A stretch of 64,000 nucleotides of DNA, taken from Vibrio rotiferianus CAIM 577 = LMG 21460 (GTDB lineage: Bacteria > Pseudomonadota > Gammaproteobacteria > Enterobacterales > Vibrionaceae). Location of the stretch: assembly GCF_002741985.1 (NCBI RefSeq), contig NZ_APHW01000020.1, forward strand, positions 1-64,000. The letters are read 5' to 3'. The notes beneath the pieces are model-generated. The model was not told where the DNA came from and did not search any database. It saw only the letters and a program-made list of their open reading frames with translations. Numbering within the stretch: position 1 is the stretch's first letter; each line of letters begins with the position of its first letter. A program made the translations under genes and the position numbers. Of the stretch, positions 45,219 to 55,243 are shown piece by piece.

Positions 45219-46388
45219 ATGGCGCAATACTCGACTGAAGTAGAGTCGAGCCTAGAATTTCATCTTGATTCAAGAGTCAAAAAAGAAAGAGCTTTTGAAG
45301 CATTTATTAGGCTTGAAACTATTCAAGGCAAACACCTAATTGAAGAGGTTTGTCGAAAACGTATTTCTGATGCAAGAAAAATAGACCCATCGCTAGAAAG
45401 CGGTAATTTGCTCAAAATAATCACCTCCAATGCATATGAGAAAGCATGCCGTTCGAGTTCACTTGGAAGTATAGCCATTGAGCTCGAAGCGCTAGAAAGC
45501 ACAATTCACCAACACTACCCATCGTGGCTCGATTTTTGGTGTGATTATCTCATCTATAAGCTTTGCAAGAGTTACCAAGGGTATTGCTGTCCAGAGCAAG
45601 CTCCAACCTACGCTTACATGCCACGAGTCGATGGGTATTACAAATCTGAACTCGTAAACGTCTCCAGCAATACCGAGTTAGTTTTCACACCATATTGCAG
45701 CCAACCGATGAGACTTGCTGATGCCATACTAATGAGCAATTTACAAACCCTTGTCCGCAAAGAGCAATGGTATGAGATTTTGTTGGACTTGGAGTTATCC
45801 CAAAATGAGACACATTTTGTATTAACTGCCCAGAGCATCGATTCAGAACATAAGCATCTTATATCAAGCGCTCGAATTCAGTGCGGGAAATCACTTTCTG
45901 AATGGTTGTTCTTTTCTCATTACTTCAATAACCCTTTGTGGCATTCTGAAAACTCTAATGAATTGGGGCAGCTTCTTGTTCAACAAAAAGTGACCTCTGA
46001 AGCAACGACTTCTGACGCTTCCTTACAACATCAATTACATCACCACACACTGAACAAAAATGCCATTTGCGAAATAATAAGACTGGCAATTTCTGCCCCA
46101 CGTTCACTTGGGCTGTATTTCTTGTACCTTAGCCAAAAACGTTTAGCTGAAGTGCTAGACGAGAATCAGTTCTGCACGGCTTTCATCATTACGCAAAATC
46201 CGGCCATGCTCTATTTTTATCAATCGATGTCGCAGAAAAGCTACACAAATTTGGCATTTTTCAGTTCCGGTACAGAGCAAATCAATAAAGGTATGTGGTA
46301 TTTGCCCAATGTCCGGAGAGACTTCGAGACAACGGACTTTCGAAGCTATAAAACAAAAGTCCTAGCAGAAAAACGGAGTCAAAATTGA
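45219..46388 (+). CDS. luxM: LuxM-family acyl-homoserine lactone synthase
   Basis: Autoinducer-1 synthase of the LuxM/VanM/OpaM family, unrelated in sequence to LuxI. In V. harveyi it makes N-(3-hydroxybutanoyl)-homoserine lactone. This 389-aa cytosolic protein is close to the V. harveyi LuxM length. Its identity rests mainly on the adjoining luxN, one base after its stop, and on general resemblance (for example YCCPEQAPTYAYMPRVDGYYKSELV and LGLYFLYLSQKRLAEVLDENQF in segments). The GGCTAGG ribosome site precedes the ATG. The acyl chain of the product cannot be predicted. Confidence 0.9.
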   Translation: MAQYSTEVESSLEFHLDSRVKKERAFEAFIRLETIQGKHLIEEVCRKRISDARKIDPSLESGNLLKIITSNAYEKACRSSSLGSIAIELEALESTIHQHYPSWLDFWCDYLIYKLCKSYQGYCCPEQAPTYAYMPRVDGYYKSELVNVSSNTELVFTPYCSQPMRLADAILMSNLQTLVRKEQWYEILLDLELSQNETHFVLTAQSIDSEHKHLISSARIQCGKSLSEWLFFSHYFNNPLWHSENSNELGQLLVQQKVTSEATTSDASLQHQLHHHTLNKNAICEIIRLAISAPRSLGLYFLYLSQKRLAEVLDENQFCTAFIITQNPAMLYFYQSMSQKSYTNLAFFSSGTEQINKGMWYLPNVRRDFETTDFRSYKTKVLAEKRSQN

Positions 46389-46389
46389 T

Positions 46390-48945
46390 ATGGATATTTT
46401 GAATCTCTTTGACGTAATGACGTATCCAAAAGCAATAACACTGGTCGTGACTGCTGGCTTTGTATTGGCATGGATCGGATACTTCATCAACTCATTAGTT
46501 CGTAAGCACTATGATTTTAAATCTGGGTATTATCTCTATTACATCGGCTACTCTTTCAGTCTATGCCTGTGGATACTAACCAATGTGTACTTTCACACCG
46601 AGTTGCCGTTATTGCTCGGAAAAACACTATCTATTGGTTTAGCCGTATTGTCGAATTTGTTTGCTTACTCGGCATTTGCATTTGCTTATACGTTTTCGTG
46701 TTTACTTAGTGCCGGAATATCAAAACCAGAGCTAAAGTCCAGCCAAAAGTTGGTGCTCTTAGCCTTTAGTACAGTCGCTATAGCAATAAATCTAGTACCA
46801 GGACTTACCGTCATTGATGTTGCTTTTGCAGCACCTAGTGAGTTTTCAATTCAGTTTGGCCCATTAACTAGCTTATTTTTCACCTTGGTTTTTGTGTTGA
46901 TCATCCTTACGCTAAAAAACCTGTTTTATATTAAAGGAAGTAAATTTAGGCTTATCAAAGTCCGCTCTAACTACATGATTGCCGGGATTGTTATCTTTAT
47001 GCTTTCTACGCTAACAATTCAGGTTGGAATGACTTTTTTCCTTAATGACTTTTCGCTAACTTGGCTTCCACCAGCCCTATCCATCAGCGAAATGCTCTTT
47101 GTCGGATATGCATTGCTGACATCACGTTTTTACAGCGCTAGGTATTTGACATACATGGTAATCACCGCGGTGTTTACTGCAGCAATGTACTCTATTCCCC
47201 TCGTTGCCTTATACATCCCGTTATCAGAAAGTCACCAATTGGTCACTGCTGCTTTCATCTGTTCATTCATAGGCATAACTTGGCAAGCTGTATTCAAACA
47301 GGTAAGTCGCTATACCTCCTTCCTCATCTATGGGGAAGTTCTAACCCCCGTCCAGCAAATTCTTTCTCTAGAAAGTGAGTTTAAAGACTCAATCGATGAT
47401 GCAATGCATCAATTAGCTTTTTTACTGAATATATCAAGTGAGAAGCTTCGTCTAGTGACCAGCAGTTATACCGAAACCGTTTATGAAAACTACTTGCCTA
47501 ATAAGAAATCTGCACTGGTTTTTGACGAGTTGGTGGAACGGCTGGAGCAGTCCTATTCAACTGAACGCGAACTAAAACAGCTGCATGAGAAAATGAGCTC
47601 GAATAAGACTGCACTCGTATTACCGCTTTTTGGAAAAGGAAAGTCAGTGACTCACTTGCTTATCTCTCCTCACAAAATCGATAATGCACTCTTCTCCAAC
47701 GAAGAAATTTCGGCACTGCAAACGCTATTAAACCGCGTCCAGACAACCATTGAAGCCGACAGGAAGATCAGACAGAGTCGTGCTCTGGCGAATTCGATTG
47801 CCCATGAAATGCGAAATCCATTAGCGCAAGTTCAGCTCCAGTTTGAAAAGCTAAAGCAGAATATCGAAAAGAAATCAGAAACAGCAGATACGTTAGTTGA
47901 TATAGAAAAAGGACAAGGCGCAATTCAAAGAGGTCGCCAGCTTATTGATATTATTCTGCGCGAAGTGAGCGACAACGCTCAAGAGCATGAGCCAAGCTCA
48001 CAAGTCTCCATTCAGGCGGCTGTTCAGCAAGCGGTACAGCGCTATGGGTTTGAAAGTGCTGAAACAAGTCAACGTATTCACTTATCTGAGAATAATGATT
48101 TTATTGCCAACTTAAACGAAACACTGTTTAGCTTTGTCATCTTCAATCTTTTGCGAAATGCGATTTACTACTTCGATTCTTACCCTCAGAGTCAAATTGA
48201 GATTCAATATGAGATTGGCCAGTATGAAAACACTCTCGTCTTTCGTGATACCGGGCCTGGCATTGACGAAAATATTCTGCACAGAGTATTTGAGGACTTT
48301 TTCAGCCACCAAAAAAGCGGTGGTAGCGGACTTGGTCTTGGCTACTGTCAACGTGTTATGCGCTCGTTTGGAGGCCGAATCGAGTGTCAATCGGTCTTAG
48401 GGCAATACACTGAGTTTTATCTATATTTCCCAGTGGTACCAAATGCTATCAAACCTATCGCCAAGAAGATAACCAACCTACAGTCACTGTCAGCTCAACC
48501 GAGTAAAGCGATAACGAGTCGTGACGGGCTTCAATTTAACAACGTCAAAATTAATGCCCCAACGATTCTTGTCGTCGATGATAAAGAAGTCCAACGTGCG
48601 TTGGTTCAGATGTATCTTGATAAACTTAAGGTCAATACTATTCAAGCAAACAACGGTGAAACTGCCGTCAATATATTCAAATCAAATCATATTGACTTGG
48701 TATTGATGGATGTACAGATGCCAATCATGAATGGATTTGAAGCAAGCAAAAAAATCAAAGAGTTATCTCCAAACACCCCTATTATTGCTTTATCAGGAGA
48801 GTCAGGAGCTCGTGAACTAGAGCTGATTCACGAGTTGATGGATGATCGCCTTTCAAAACCTACGACCATAACTGCCCTCAACAATATTCTTGATCGATGG
48901 CTCAATAATCAGCATACAAGAGAACAAGAAGTAGAAAAGATATAA
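46390..48945 (+). CDS. luxN: LuxN-type hybrid sensor kinase, AHL receptor
   Basis: Membrane receptor for the LuxM signal; at low cell density it phosphorylates LuxU then LuxO, and the ligand turns it to phosphatase. 851 aa. Residues 1-300 hold about nine membrane helices, including SNYMIAGIVIFMLST and FSLTWLPPALSISEMLFVGYALL, nearly identical to V. harveyi LuxN as I recall it. Histidine kinase: phosphoacceptor His472 in SIAHEMRNPLAQ, N box NLLRNA (586-591), G1 DTGPGID (620-626), G2 SGGSGLGLGYC (643-653). Receiver Asp774 in LVLMDVQMP. All catalytic residues are intact. Starts one base after luxM. Confidence 0.96.
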   Translation: MDILNLFDVMTYPKAITLVVTAGFVLAWIGYFINSLVRKHYDFKSGYYLYYIGYSFSLCLWILTNVYFHTELPLLLGKTLSIGLAVLSNLFAYSAFAFAYTFSCLLSAGISKPELKSSQKLVLLAFSTVAIAINLVPGLTVIDVAFAAPSEFSIQFGPLTSLFFTLVFVLIILTLKNLFYIKGSKFRLIKVRSNYMIAGIVIFMLSTLTIQVGMTFFLNDFSLTWLPPALSISEMLFVGYALLTSRFYSARYLTYMVITAVFTAAMYSIPLVALYIPLSESHQLVTAAFICSFIGITWQAVFKQVSRYTSFLIYGEVLTPVQQILSLESEFKDSIDDAMHQLAFLLNISSEKLRLVTSSYTETVYENYLPNKKSALVFDELVERLEQSYSTERELKQLHEKMSSNKTALVLPLFGKGKSVTHLLISPHKIDNALFSNEEISALQTLLNRVQTTIEADRKIRQSRALANSIAHEMRNPLAQVQLQFEKLKQNIEKKSETADTLVDIEKGQGAIQRGRQLIDIILREVSDNAQEHEPSSQVSIQAAVQQAVQRYGFESAETSQRIHLSENNDFIANLNETLFSFVIFNLLRNAIYYFDSYPQSQIEIQYEIGQYENTLVFRDTGPGIDENILHRVFEDFFSHQKSGGSGLGLGYCQRVMRSFGGRIECQSVLGQYTEFYLYFPVVPNAIKPIAKKITNLQSLSAQPSKAITSRDGLQFNNVKINAPTILVVDDKEVQRALVQMYLDKLKVNTIQANNGETAVNIFKSNHIDLVLMDVQMPIMNGFEASKKIKELSPNTPIIALSGESGARELELIHELMDDRLSKPTTITALNNILDRWLNNQHTREQEVEKI

Positions 48946-49035
48946 AACATGGCACTTGTTATGCAACATCGTCAGCAATAGGAACATTACGGTACCAATT
49001 AATACATTAAGTTATTGGTACTGTGAGGAGGCTAT

Positions 49036-49278
49036 ATGCTAATGCAGAGACATACTTACTACGGATTGATACACCACGGTATAAAAGCACTGTTGTTAGA
49101 CAGAGTTGGGCACTTTACTGAAGATGAATACCATCAATATTTGTCTATCATGACAGGGAAATCAACCTGCTTCACAATGTCTGAAGAAGAGCTTGAAATG
49201 ACGGTCCACAATTTATTGCACGAAGGCTACTTAGAAGACGTAAAATCACTGGTCTCCCAGTACCAAAACGTAGCTTAG
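49036..49278 (+). CDS. Small GemA/Mu gp16-like protein
   Basis: An 80-aa protein starting at ATG 49036 behind GAGGAGG. Residues 9-60 (LIHHGIKALLLDRVGHFTEDEYHQYL, then TGKSTCFTMSEEELEMTVHNLL) recall the DUF1018/GemA family of Mu-like phages in helix pattern and the TGKxS...MS..EL motif. This is a resemblance by eye, not a search. It is 90 bp downstream of luxN, same strand, with its own ribosome site and terminator. No other phage gene is nearby, so it may be a domesticated regulator or chance similarity. Confidence 0.6.
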   Translation: MLMQRHTYYGLIHHGIKALLLDRVGHFTEDEYHQYLSIMTGKSTCFTMSEEELEMTVHNLLHEGYLEDVKSLVSQYQNVA

Positions 49279-49288
49279 CCAAAGTAGA

Positions 49289-49317
49289 AAATTGCCGCGT
49301 AACCGTGGCAATTTTTG
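49289..49317 (+). terminator. Terminator after the small gene downstream of luxN
   Basis: 11-bp stem AAATTGCCGCG / CGTGGCAATTT with one G-T pair, TAAC loop and T run. Confidence 0.82.
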
Positions 49318-49398
49318 TCTCTAAACACCTTCAAGTGTTCACATTGCCCGAGATTCCGCTAGACTGTCCTCAACTCAACAACTCGGTTTTTCTGCAAT

Positions 49399-49962
49399 AT
49401 GAAGCAAATCATTGATTTTATTCCCCTCATAGTCTTCTTTGCCCTGTACAAGATGTACGATATATATGTTGCGACTGGGGCACTTATCGTCGCAACCGCG
49501 ATTCAGATTGTGTTGACGTTCGCTTTATACAAAAAAGTAGAAAAGATGCAGCTCATTACGTTTGCTATGGTCGCAATCTTCGGTGGCATGACTATCTTCC
49601 TACACGATGAAAACTTCATTAAGTGGAAAGTCACCATCGTTTATATGATCTTCGCCATTGGTCTAGCAGTTAGCCATGCGATGGGTAAATCAGCAATCAA
49701 AGGCATGTTGGGTAAAGAGATCTCCTTACCAGAAGCCGTCTGGACGAAGATCAACTGGGCGTGGGTTGGCTTCTTCTCTCTCTGTGCGGGCTTAAACGTT
49801 TATGTTGCTTTTAAGCTTCCATTAGATGTGTGGGTAAACTTCAAAGTATTTGGCTTGTTGATTGCAACGTTTGCGTACATGATCGCGACAGGTTTCTACA
49901 TCTACAAACACATGCCCAAAGAGCAGAAAGAAGACTCATCCGATGTATCGGTTGATGATTAA
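49399..49962 (+). CDS. yciB: Inner membrane protein YciB (septation protein A)
   Basis: A 187-aa protein with five predicted membrane segments (starting [22 protein letters not shown], the family signature in its first 27 residues). [19 protein letters not shown] is also conserved. E. coli YciB interacts with division and elongation proteins and affects cell-envelope homeostasis; its exact role is unsettled. It heads the yciB-yciA-yciI neighbourhood, conserved in gamma-proteobacteria. Confidence 0.95.
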   Translation: MKQIIDFIPLIVFFALYKMYDIYVATGALIVATAIQIVLTFALYKKVEKMQLITFAMVAIFGGMTIFLHDENFIKWKVTIVYMIFAIGLAVSHAMGKSAIKGMLGKEISLPEAVWTKINWAWVGFFSLCAGLNVYVAFKLPLDVWVNFKVFGLLIATFAYMIATGFYIYKHMPKEQKEDSSDVSVDD

Positions 49963-50001
49963 AAACTCAGTTTTGCTATAATCCGCGCACATTGATTATT
50001 C

Positions 50002-50027
50002 ACAGCGACCCTTGGGTCGCTGTTTTG
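50002..50027 (+). terminator. Terminator between yciB and yciA
   Basis: 9-bp stem ACAGCGACC / GGTCGCTGT with CTTG loop and TTTT. Confidence 0.75.
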
Positions 50028-50072
50028 TTGTTTGCTCCATTTTTTGCATATTAGAAATATTAGGATGTCATC

Positions 50073-50468
50073 ATGAGTGAAGAAGGTCATTCACCTAAAG
50101 GGCAATTACTGCTTCGTACTTTGGCTATGCCAGCCGACACAAATGCCAACGGCGATATCTTTGGCGGTTGGATCATGTCTCAATTGGATTTAGCTGGTGC
50201 AATCTTGGCCAAAGAAATATCTTCCGGCCGCGTTGTTACTGTTTCAGTTTCCAGTATTACCTTTAAAAAGCCGGTTAGCGTTGGAGACGTTGTATGTTGC
50301 TACGGCGTATGCAGTAAAATTGGTCGTACTTCAATGAGCGTTGATCTAGAGGTTTGGGTAAAACCAGTCAAAGTACACGGTGTTGAAGACCGCTTCATGG
50401 TTTGTGATGCCACATTCAACTACGTAGCCATCGATAGTGACGGTAAACCACGCCCGATTCAAAAGTAA
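50073..50468 (+). CDS. yciA: Acyl-CoA thioesterase YciA
   Basis: Hot-dog-fold thioesterase that hydrolyses a wide range of acyl-CoAs. The family signature ADTNANGDIFGGWIMSQLDLAGA (residues about 20-42, written in part) includes the catalytic Asn-Gly-Asp and helix. The VTVSVSSITFKKPVSVGD strand follows. 131 aa. Second gene of the yci cluster. Confidence 0.95.
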   Translation: MSEEGHSPKGQLLLRTLAMPADTNANGDIFGGWIMSQLDLAGAILAKEISSGRVVTVSVSSITFKKPVSVGDVVCCYGVCSKIGRTSMSVDLEVWVKPVKVHGVEDRFMVCDATFNYVAIDSDGKPRPIQK

Positions 50469-50580
50469 TCTATTGTACTTAAATGCTAGGAATTGCTTCA
50501 CAATTTCGCATGTAAACTTGTTCGTGGTATAAAAAAGGCGTTAAATTAACACTTTACCCTCCCAATTAAGGAACTATGCT

Positions 50581-50877
50581 ATGTGGTATGTCATCTTTTC
50601 TCAGGATATTGAGAATTCGTTGGAAAAACGTCTGAGTGTTCGCCCTCAACACCTTGAGCGCTTACAACAATTACAAGATGAAGGTCGCCTACTTACAGCA
50701 GGACCAATGCCAGCGGTCGATTCCGATAATCCCGGTGAAGCAGGCTTTACTGGCTCAACCGTGATAGCAGAGTTTGTTAGTTTGGAAGATGCCCAAGCAT
50801 GGGCAGACGCTGACCCTTACATTGCGGCGGGTGTTTACGAAAACGTGATCGTAAAACCGTTTAAGAAAGTATTTTAA
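50581..50877 (+). CDS. yciI: YciI-family protein
   Basis: A 98-aa ferredoxin-like-fold protein of the YCII family. The conserved His in [12 protein letters not shown] and the Asp of WADADPY are the residues proposed as a catalytic pair. [15 protein letters not shown] and KPFKKVF complete the family pattern. Biochemical function is not established. The next gene starts 3 bp after its stop. Confidence 0.93.
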   Translation: MWYVIFSQDIENSLEKRLSVRPQHLERLQQLQDEGRLLTAGPMPAVDSDNPGEAGFTGSTVIAEFVSLEDAQAWADADPYIAAGVYENVIVKPFKKVF

Positions 50878-50880
50878 GTT

Positions 50881-51282
50881 ATGAAAAAATTACTGTGTCT
50901 CTTCCTTGTATTTGGTGCGTTAGCCGGTTGTACATCTAACGATGACCAACAACGTCAGCTTGAACTGATGGCATCAAACCGAGCAGGCGTTCTATCTGCA
51001 GGCCTGCCTGTTGAGTATGGCCCACTGAAGATCTTGCGCGTTTCATCCAATAAAAATGTTGTTGAGATGATGATGATCTATAACGACGATGCGCTAGGTG
51101 CTAAGCCGTTAAATCAAGTACTCAACACCAGTATCTACACATACTGCAATACACCTGCAGTACGTAAGCAAATCGATATGGGATTGATGTACCGAATTAA
51201 GATCCGCAACTCTCGTGGCCAATTAATAGCAGATGAGTTGGTATCTGAACAAACTTGTACTGCGACTCAAAAGCCACAGTAA
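50881..51282 (+). CDS. aspS: AspS/GspS-beta-type pilotin lipoprotein
   Basis: A 133-aa lipoprotein: signal peptide with lipobox LAGC, acylated Cys at 17. The core AGVLSAGLPVEYGPLKILR, MMMIYNDDALGAKP and YRIKIRNSRGQLIADE matches the Vibrio AspS pilotin, which brings the type II secretion secretin GspD to the outer membrane. Two further cysteines (TYCNTP and EQTCTA) would form the pilotin disulfide. V. cholerae aspS also sits beside metE, far from the gsp operon, which supports the call. It is probably translated with yciI. Confidence 0.85.
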   Translation: MKKLLCLFLVFGALAGCTSNDDQQRQLELMASNRAGVLSAGLPVEYGPLKILRVSSNKNVVEMMMIYNDDALGAKPLNQVLNTSIYTYCNTPAVRKQIDMGLMYRIKIRNSRGQLIADELVSEQTCTATQKPQ

Positions 51283-51317
51283 TTGCTGGATTGGTTTACC
51301 TAAAACCAATCAGGGAT

Positions 51318-51349
51318 ACAAAAGCGAGGACAACGGTCCTCGCTTTTTT
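51318..51349. terminator. Bidirectional terminator between aspS and metE
   Basis: 12-bp perfect stem AAAAGCGAGGAC / GTCCTCGCTTTT with AACG loop between the convergent genes. Confidence 0.9.
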
Positions 51350-51377
51350 GTTTCTCTAAGATACTTACATAACTGGT

Positions 51378-53660
51378 TTATGCTAACTCTGCGCGCAACT
51401 TTTTAGTCGCTGACACTAAGTTGGCCAATGCCGCTTCGGTTTCTGTCCAGTTACGAGTTTTCAAGCCACAGTCTGGGTTCACCCACAAGCGCTGCGCTGG
51501 TATTTTCTCTGCCGCTTTTTTGATCAAGCCTTCAATCCAATCTTCTGTAGGGATGTTAGGTGAATGAATGTCGTACACACCAGGTCCAATTTCATTTGGA
51601 TAATTGAAATCCTCAAACGCTTTGAGTAGCTCCATGTTAGAACGAGACGTCTCAATAGTAATGACATCCGCATCCATTGCCGCAACAGAGTCAATAATTT
51701 CATTGAATTCGCTATAGCACATATGGGTATGAATTTGAGTTTCTGGCTTCGCACTAGCTGCCGAGATCTTAAATGCATCAACGGCCCAGTTGAGGTACTC
51801 ATTATGATCGCGTTTTTTCAGAGGTAAGCCTTCACGAATCGCAGGTTCATCAATTTGAATAATATTGATACCAGCATCTTGTAAATCTGATACTTCATCG
51901 CGCAACGCAAGGGCGAGCTGGTTTGCAATTTCTTTGCGAGTGATATCTTCACGAGGAAATGTCCAACACAAAATCGTCACAGGGCCAGTAAGCATACCTT
52001 TCATTTGCTTACTCGTTAGTGATTGCGCGTAGGTCGACCACTCTACCGTAATTGGCTTTTCACGTTCTACGTCAGCGACCACAATCGCAGGTTTCACGCA
52101 GCGGGATCCATAGCTTTGTACCCACCCAAACTTGGTGGTTTGGAAGCCAGCTAAGTTTTCTGCAAAATACTCCACCATATCGTTACGTTCAGCTTCACCG
52201 TGTACCAATACATCAAGGTCGAGCGCTTCTTGACGCTTTACCGCGTCGGCAATGTGACCTTTCAGCGCTTGATGGTACTCAGCCTCTGAAAGTTGACCGC
52301 TTCTGAACGCACTGCGCTGAACACGTATTTCACCGGTTTGGGGAAAAGAACCGATAGTCGTAGTAGGCAACAATGGCAAACCTAGCACCTCGGCTTGATG
52401 CGCCGCACGCTCGACATAAGGAACACTGCGCTCCGTCAAAGAAGCCGAAATCCCTTTCAAACGATTTTGCACATGTGGCTTGTTTACGTGAGTCGCGGTT
52501 TTACGAGCTTTTATTGGCTGGCTATATGTATCACAAGCGAGGATCGCATTGCGGTCACCATCGAGTGCACGTCCAAGTAGCGCTACTTCAGTCACTTTTT
52601 GTTTTGCAAACGCAAACCAACTTTTCACCTCATCACTTAGCGCTGATTCCAATTCCAAATCCACAGGGCTATGCAGAAGTGAACAAGAACTCGCGACCCA
52701 AAGCCTATCACCAAGTTTGTCTTTGATTGGCTGCAAGCGCTCTAACTGGGAGCTTAAATCTGAGCGCCAAACATTACGGCCGTTTATCACACCAGCAGAA
52801 AGTACCCAACCTTGTGGTAGTTTAGCGACAACTTCCTCTAGCTGCTCTGGAGCGGCTGACAAATCAATATGCAAGCCATCGACTTTCAGATCTATAACCT
52901 TATCAATCGTGTCAGTAACAGAATCAAAATAGGTCGTGAGAAGCACCTTCACATCACTTCGGATCACTTGATAAGCCAAGTTAAACGCGTCAGCCCACTT
53001 ATCTTCAAGTTCAAGTGAAAGAATTGGCTCATCAATTTGTACCCATTCCACACCTTGGCTTGCCAACTTAGACAAAATCGCTTGGTACGCTGTTAGTAAT
53101 CTCGGCAGTAAGGTAAGGCGGTCAAAGTCTTCTTCTACTTCTTTGCCCAAGTACAGATAGCTAAGCGGACCAAGCAACACAGGCTTTACTTTATGCCCCG
53201 CTTTGATTGCGTCGTTCACTTCTTCAAACAACTGCGGCCAGCTGACTTCAAATGTATCGTCCTTACTGAATTCAGGAACAATGTAGTGATAGTTGGTATT
53301 GAACCACTTAGTCATGTCAGAGGCCGCTGCACCTGCACAGCCACACCCCGATTGAGACTGACCACGACCCACTTTGAATAAGGTATCCAGATCTGGGAAG
53401 CCAGCTGCATGACGCTTAGGAACATGACCCAAAAGCAGCGTCGTGGTTAATACGTGATCGTACCAAGCAAAATCTCCGGCAGTTGCGAAACTCAGTCCCG
53501 CCTCTGATTGGGTGTTCCAGTTTTTCTCGCGTAGTGCCGCGCCGACTCTTTTAAGCTCAGCTTGATCGATTTCACCTCGCCAGTATTCCTCCTGTGCAAA
53601 CTTCAGTTCGCGATTTTCGCCAATGCGTGGGTAGCCAAGAATATGCGTTGTCGTAGCCAT
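51378..53660 (-). CDS. metE: Cobalamin-independent methionine synthase
   Basis: Transfers methyl from methyl-tetrahydropteroyl-triglutamate to homocysteine. N-terminal barrel begins [22 protein letters not shown]. The C-terminal catalytic barrel has [11 protein letters not shown], the Zn-ligand segment [10 protein letters not shown] (His and Cys), ITIETSRS and a final Zn Cys in NPDCGLKTR. 760 aa, normal length. It is divergent from its activator gene metR, with MetJ boxes between. Confidence 0.98.
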   Translation of the reverse strand: MATTTHILGYPRIGENRELKFAQEEYWRGEIDQAELKRVGAALREKNWNTQSEAGLSFATAGDFAWYDHVLTTTLLLGHVPKRHAAGFPDLDTLFKVGRGQSQSGCGCAGAAASDMTKWFNTNYHYIVPEFSKDDTFEVSWPQLFEEVNDAIKAGHKVKPVLLGPLSYLYLGKEVEEDFDRLTLLPRLLTAYQAILSKLASQGVEWVQIDEPILSLELEDKWADAFNLAYQVIRSDVKVLLTTYFDSVTDTIDKVIDLKVDGLHIDLSAAPEQLEEVVAKLPQGWVLSAGVINGRNVWRSDLSSQLERLQPIKDKLGDRLWVASSCSLLHSPVDLELESALSDEVKSWFAFAKQKVTEVALLGRALDGDRNAILACDTYSQPIKARKTATHVNKPHVQNRLKGISASLTERSVPYVERAAHQAEVLGLPLLPTTTIGSFPQTGEIRVQRSAFRSGQLSEAEYHQALKGHIADAVKRQEALDLDVLVHGEAERNDMVEYFAENLAGFQTTKFGWVQSYGSRCVKPAIVVADVEREKPITVEWSTYAQSLTSKQMKGMLTGPVTILCWTFPREDITRKEIANQLALALRDEVSDLQDAGINIIQIDEPAIREGLPLKKRDHNEYLNWAVDAFKISAASAKPETQIHTHMCYSEFNEIIDSVAAMDADVITIETSRSNMELLKAFEDFNYPNEIGPGVYDIHSPNIPTEDWIEGLIKKAAEKIPAQRLWVNPDCGLKTRNWTETEAALANLVSATKKLRAELA

Positions 53661-53806
53661 GTCCGTACTCCTTATTCATTTTCTGATATTGAGGTCAGCA
53701 CATCGGGAATGAAATTCACCAAGATGTCTGGATGGCTAAAACTATCTCTCTCATGCATGAATTGAACAACATCCAATTATTCAACTTGTTTATTAAAAAA
53801 ATTCAT

Positions 53807-53822
53807 AGTGAGCGATCTCACT
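53807..53822. promoter_or_regulatory. Dyad in the metE-metR gap
   Basis: AGTGAG-CGAT-CTCACT is a 6-4-6 inverted repeat located 20 bp from the MetJ boxes. It does not fit the MetR consensus TGAA-N5-TTCA. Nearby TTGAA...TTCAA arms at about 53762-53784 are another possible MetR contact but too widely spaced. Function unknown. Confidence 0.35.
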
Positions 53823-53842
53823 CGCACTAGATTGATATAAAT

Positions 53843-53858
53843 GGACGTCTAGACGTTT
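53843..53858. promoter_or_regulatory. Tandem MetJ boxes (met operator)
   Basis: GGACGTCT-AGACGTTT: two adjacent 8-mers, each with 7 of 8 matches to the met box AGACGTCT, between the divergent metE and metR. MetJ with S-adenosylmethionine would repress one or both. It lies 67-82 bp upstream of metR. Confidence 0.8.
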
Positions 53859-53924
53859 ACATATCCATTTTTTATCGGTAAGTTAATATGGCTCATGGAA
53901 GACACATAAGGATGAAAGGGATTC

Positions 53925-54836
53925 ATGATAGAGTTGAAACACTTACGTACCCTCACCTCGTTAAGAGATACTGGGTCACTCACTGCGACCGCGACGGCAT
54001 TGCACTTAACGCAATCCGCCCTTTCACACCAAATCAAAGACCTAGAATCTCGCATTGGTGGTCAGCTGTTTTTACGAAAAACTCGCCCAGTAAAATTCAC
54101 TTCTGAAGGAGAGATCCTACTGCGTCTTGCTGATGAAATATTGCCAAAGATCGCCAGATCCGAGAACGAGCTGGCCAGCCTAAAAGAGGACGTTAACGGT
54201 CGCTTGCACATGGCGATTGAGTGCCATTCTTGCTTCCAGTGGTTGATGCCGGCCCTAAAGGAATATCAGTTGACGTGGCCAAGTGTCACGCTCGATTTCT
54301 CCTCTGGCTTTGGTTTTGAGCCGCTTCCCGCCTTACTCGCTGGAGAACTTGATTTAGTCATCACTTCCGATATTCAGCCACGCTCTGAAGTGCATTATGA
54401 GCCACTGTTTGATTTCGAAATGCGCTTGATCACGTCCACCAGCCATCCGCTTGCCAATAAAGAGATCATTGAACCAGAAGATCTTGCCGATCAAACCATG
54501 CTCTCCTACCCGGTTCAGAAACAGAGGTTGGATGTGGTAAAACACTTTTTGCAACCAGCAGGTGTGGAACCAGCCAAATGGAAACAGGCAGATAATACCT
54601 TGATGCTAGTGCAAATGGTGTCAGCAGGATTGGGCGTCGCGGCGTTGCCTAATTGGGCTATTTCGGAGTTTTCGCGACAAGGGCTCATCACCAGCAAGCC
54701 ATTTGGGGATGGGTTGTGGCGTCGCTTGTTTGCAGCAACACGCAACTCAGAAAAGGATAAGCGTTACCTGCAAGCCTTCTTTGCCACCGCGCGCCAACAA
54801 TGCAAAAGCCACCTTGACGGCATCAAGATGGCTTAA
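53925..54836 (+). CDS. metR: LysR-type activator MetR
   Basis: Activates metE and related genes with homocysteine as co-effector. N-terminal winged helix (MIELKHLRTLTSLRDTGSL...HLTQSALSHQIKDLESRIG, residues 1-60), then the effector domain. 303 aa. The ribosome site AAAGGG precedes ATG 53925. Divergent from metE, the classic arrangement. Confidence 0.96.
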   Translation: MIELKHLRTLTSLRDTGSLTATATALHLTQSALSHQIKDLESRIGGQLFLRKTRPVKFTSEGEILLRLADEILPKIARSENELASLKEDVNGRLHMAIECHSCFQWLMPALKEYQLTWPSVTLDFSSGFGFEPLPALLAGELDLVITSDIQPRSEVHYEPLFDFEMRLITSTSHPLANKEIIEPEDLADQTMLSYPVQKQRLDVVKHFLQPAGVEPAKWKQADNTLMLVQMVSAGLGVAALPNWAISEFSRQGLITSKPFGDGLWRRLFAATRNSEKDKRYLQAFFATARQQCKSHLDGIKMA

Positions 54837-54858
54837 AATATGGGATATAGAAACGAAA

Positions 54859-55059
54859 TTAACGTTCGTAGGATTTGAATTGATTGGTAAGTGGGTCGTA
54901 TTGGTAACCAAGCATGTCAAGCTTGCCCACCACCGATTCCACGTCCATCTCATACATAGAAACCAGTTCTTCAAAGCTGTCGCACTCTAAGCGCAACTTT
55001 TCATTCACGATACCCAGCAAGATAATGCTGTCCCAGTTACTCACATTGCTTAAGTCCAT
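54859..55059 (-). CDS. DUF4250-family small protein
   Basis: A 66-aa acidic cytosolic protein: SIILLGIVNEKLRLECDSFEELV then MLGYQYDPLTNQF. The NEKLRLE...L...YDPLTNQF pattern is that of DUF4250, small proteins of unknown function. A strong AGAGGAG precedes the start. It stands alone at the end of metR on the opposite strand. Confidence 0.8.
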   Translation of the reverse strand: MDLSNVSNWDSIILLGIVNEKLRLECDSFEELVSMYEMDVESVVGKLDMLGYQYDPLTNQFKSYER

Positions 55060-55243
55060 AGCGACACTCCTCTAAAACAAGGTATTTTGCCTCAATTCTG
55101 TTGAGCAAATACGTCTTGGCGCGCTCTAAACCAATAGAGGCTATATCTAAAGCGTAGACTTAATCTAATGATTTGAAAGTGAGCTCGGTCTAAATCCCGA
55201 GCTCATCAATAAGAATTCTGATAGGAGTGTTAAACAGATAGGC

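Noticed and set aside
46390..48945. CqsS rather than LuxN for the hybrid kinase
   Set aside because: The adjacent synthase is not a PLP aminotransferase like CqsA, and the kinase has about nine membrane helices and LuxN-specific segments instead of six.
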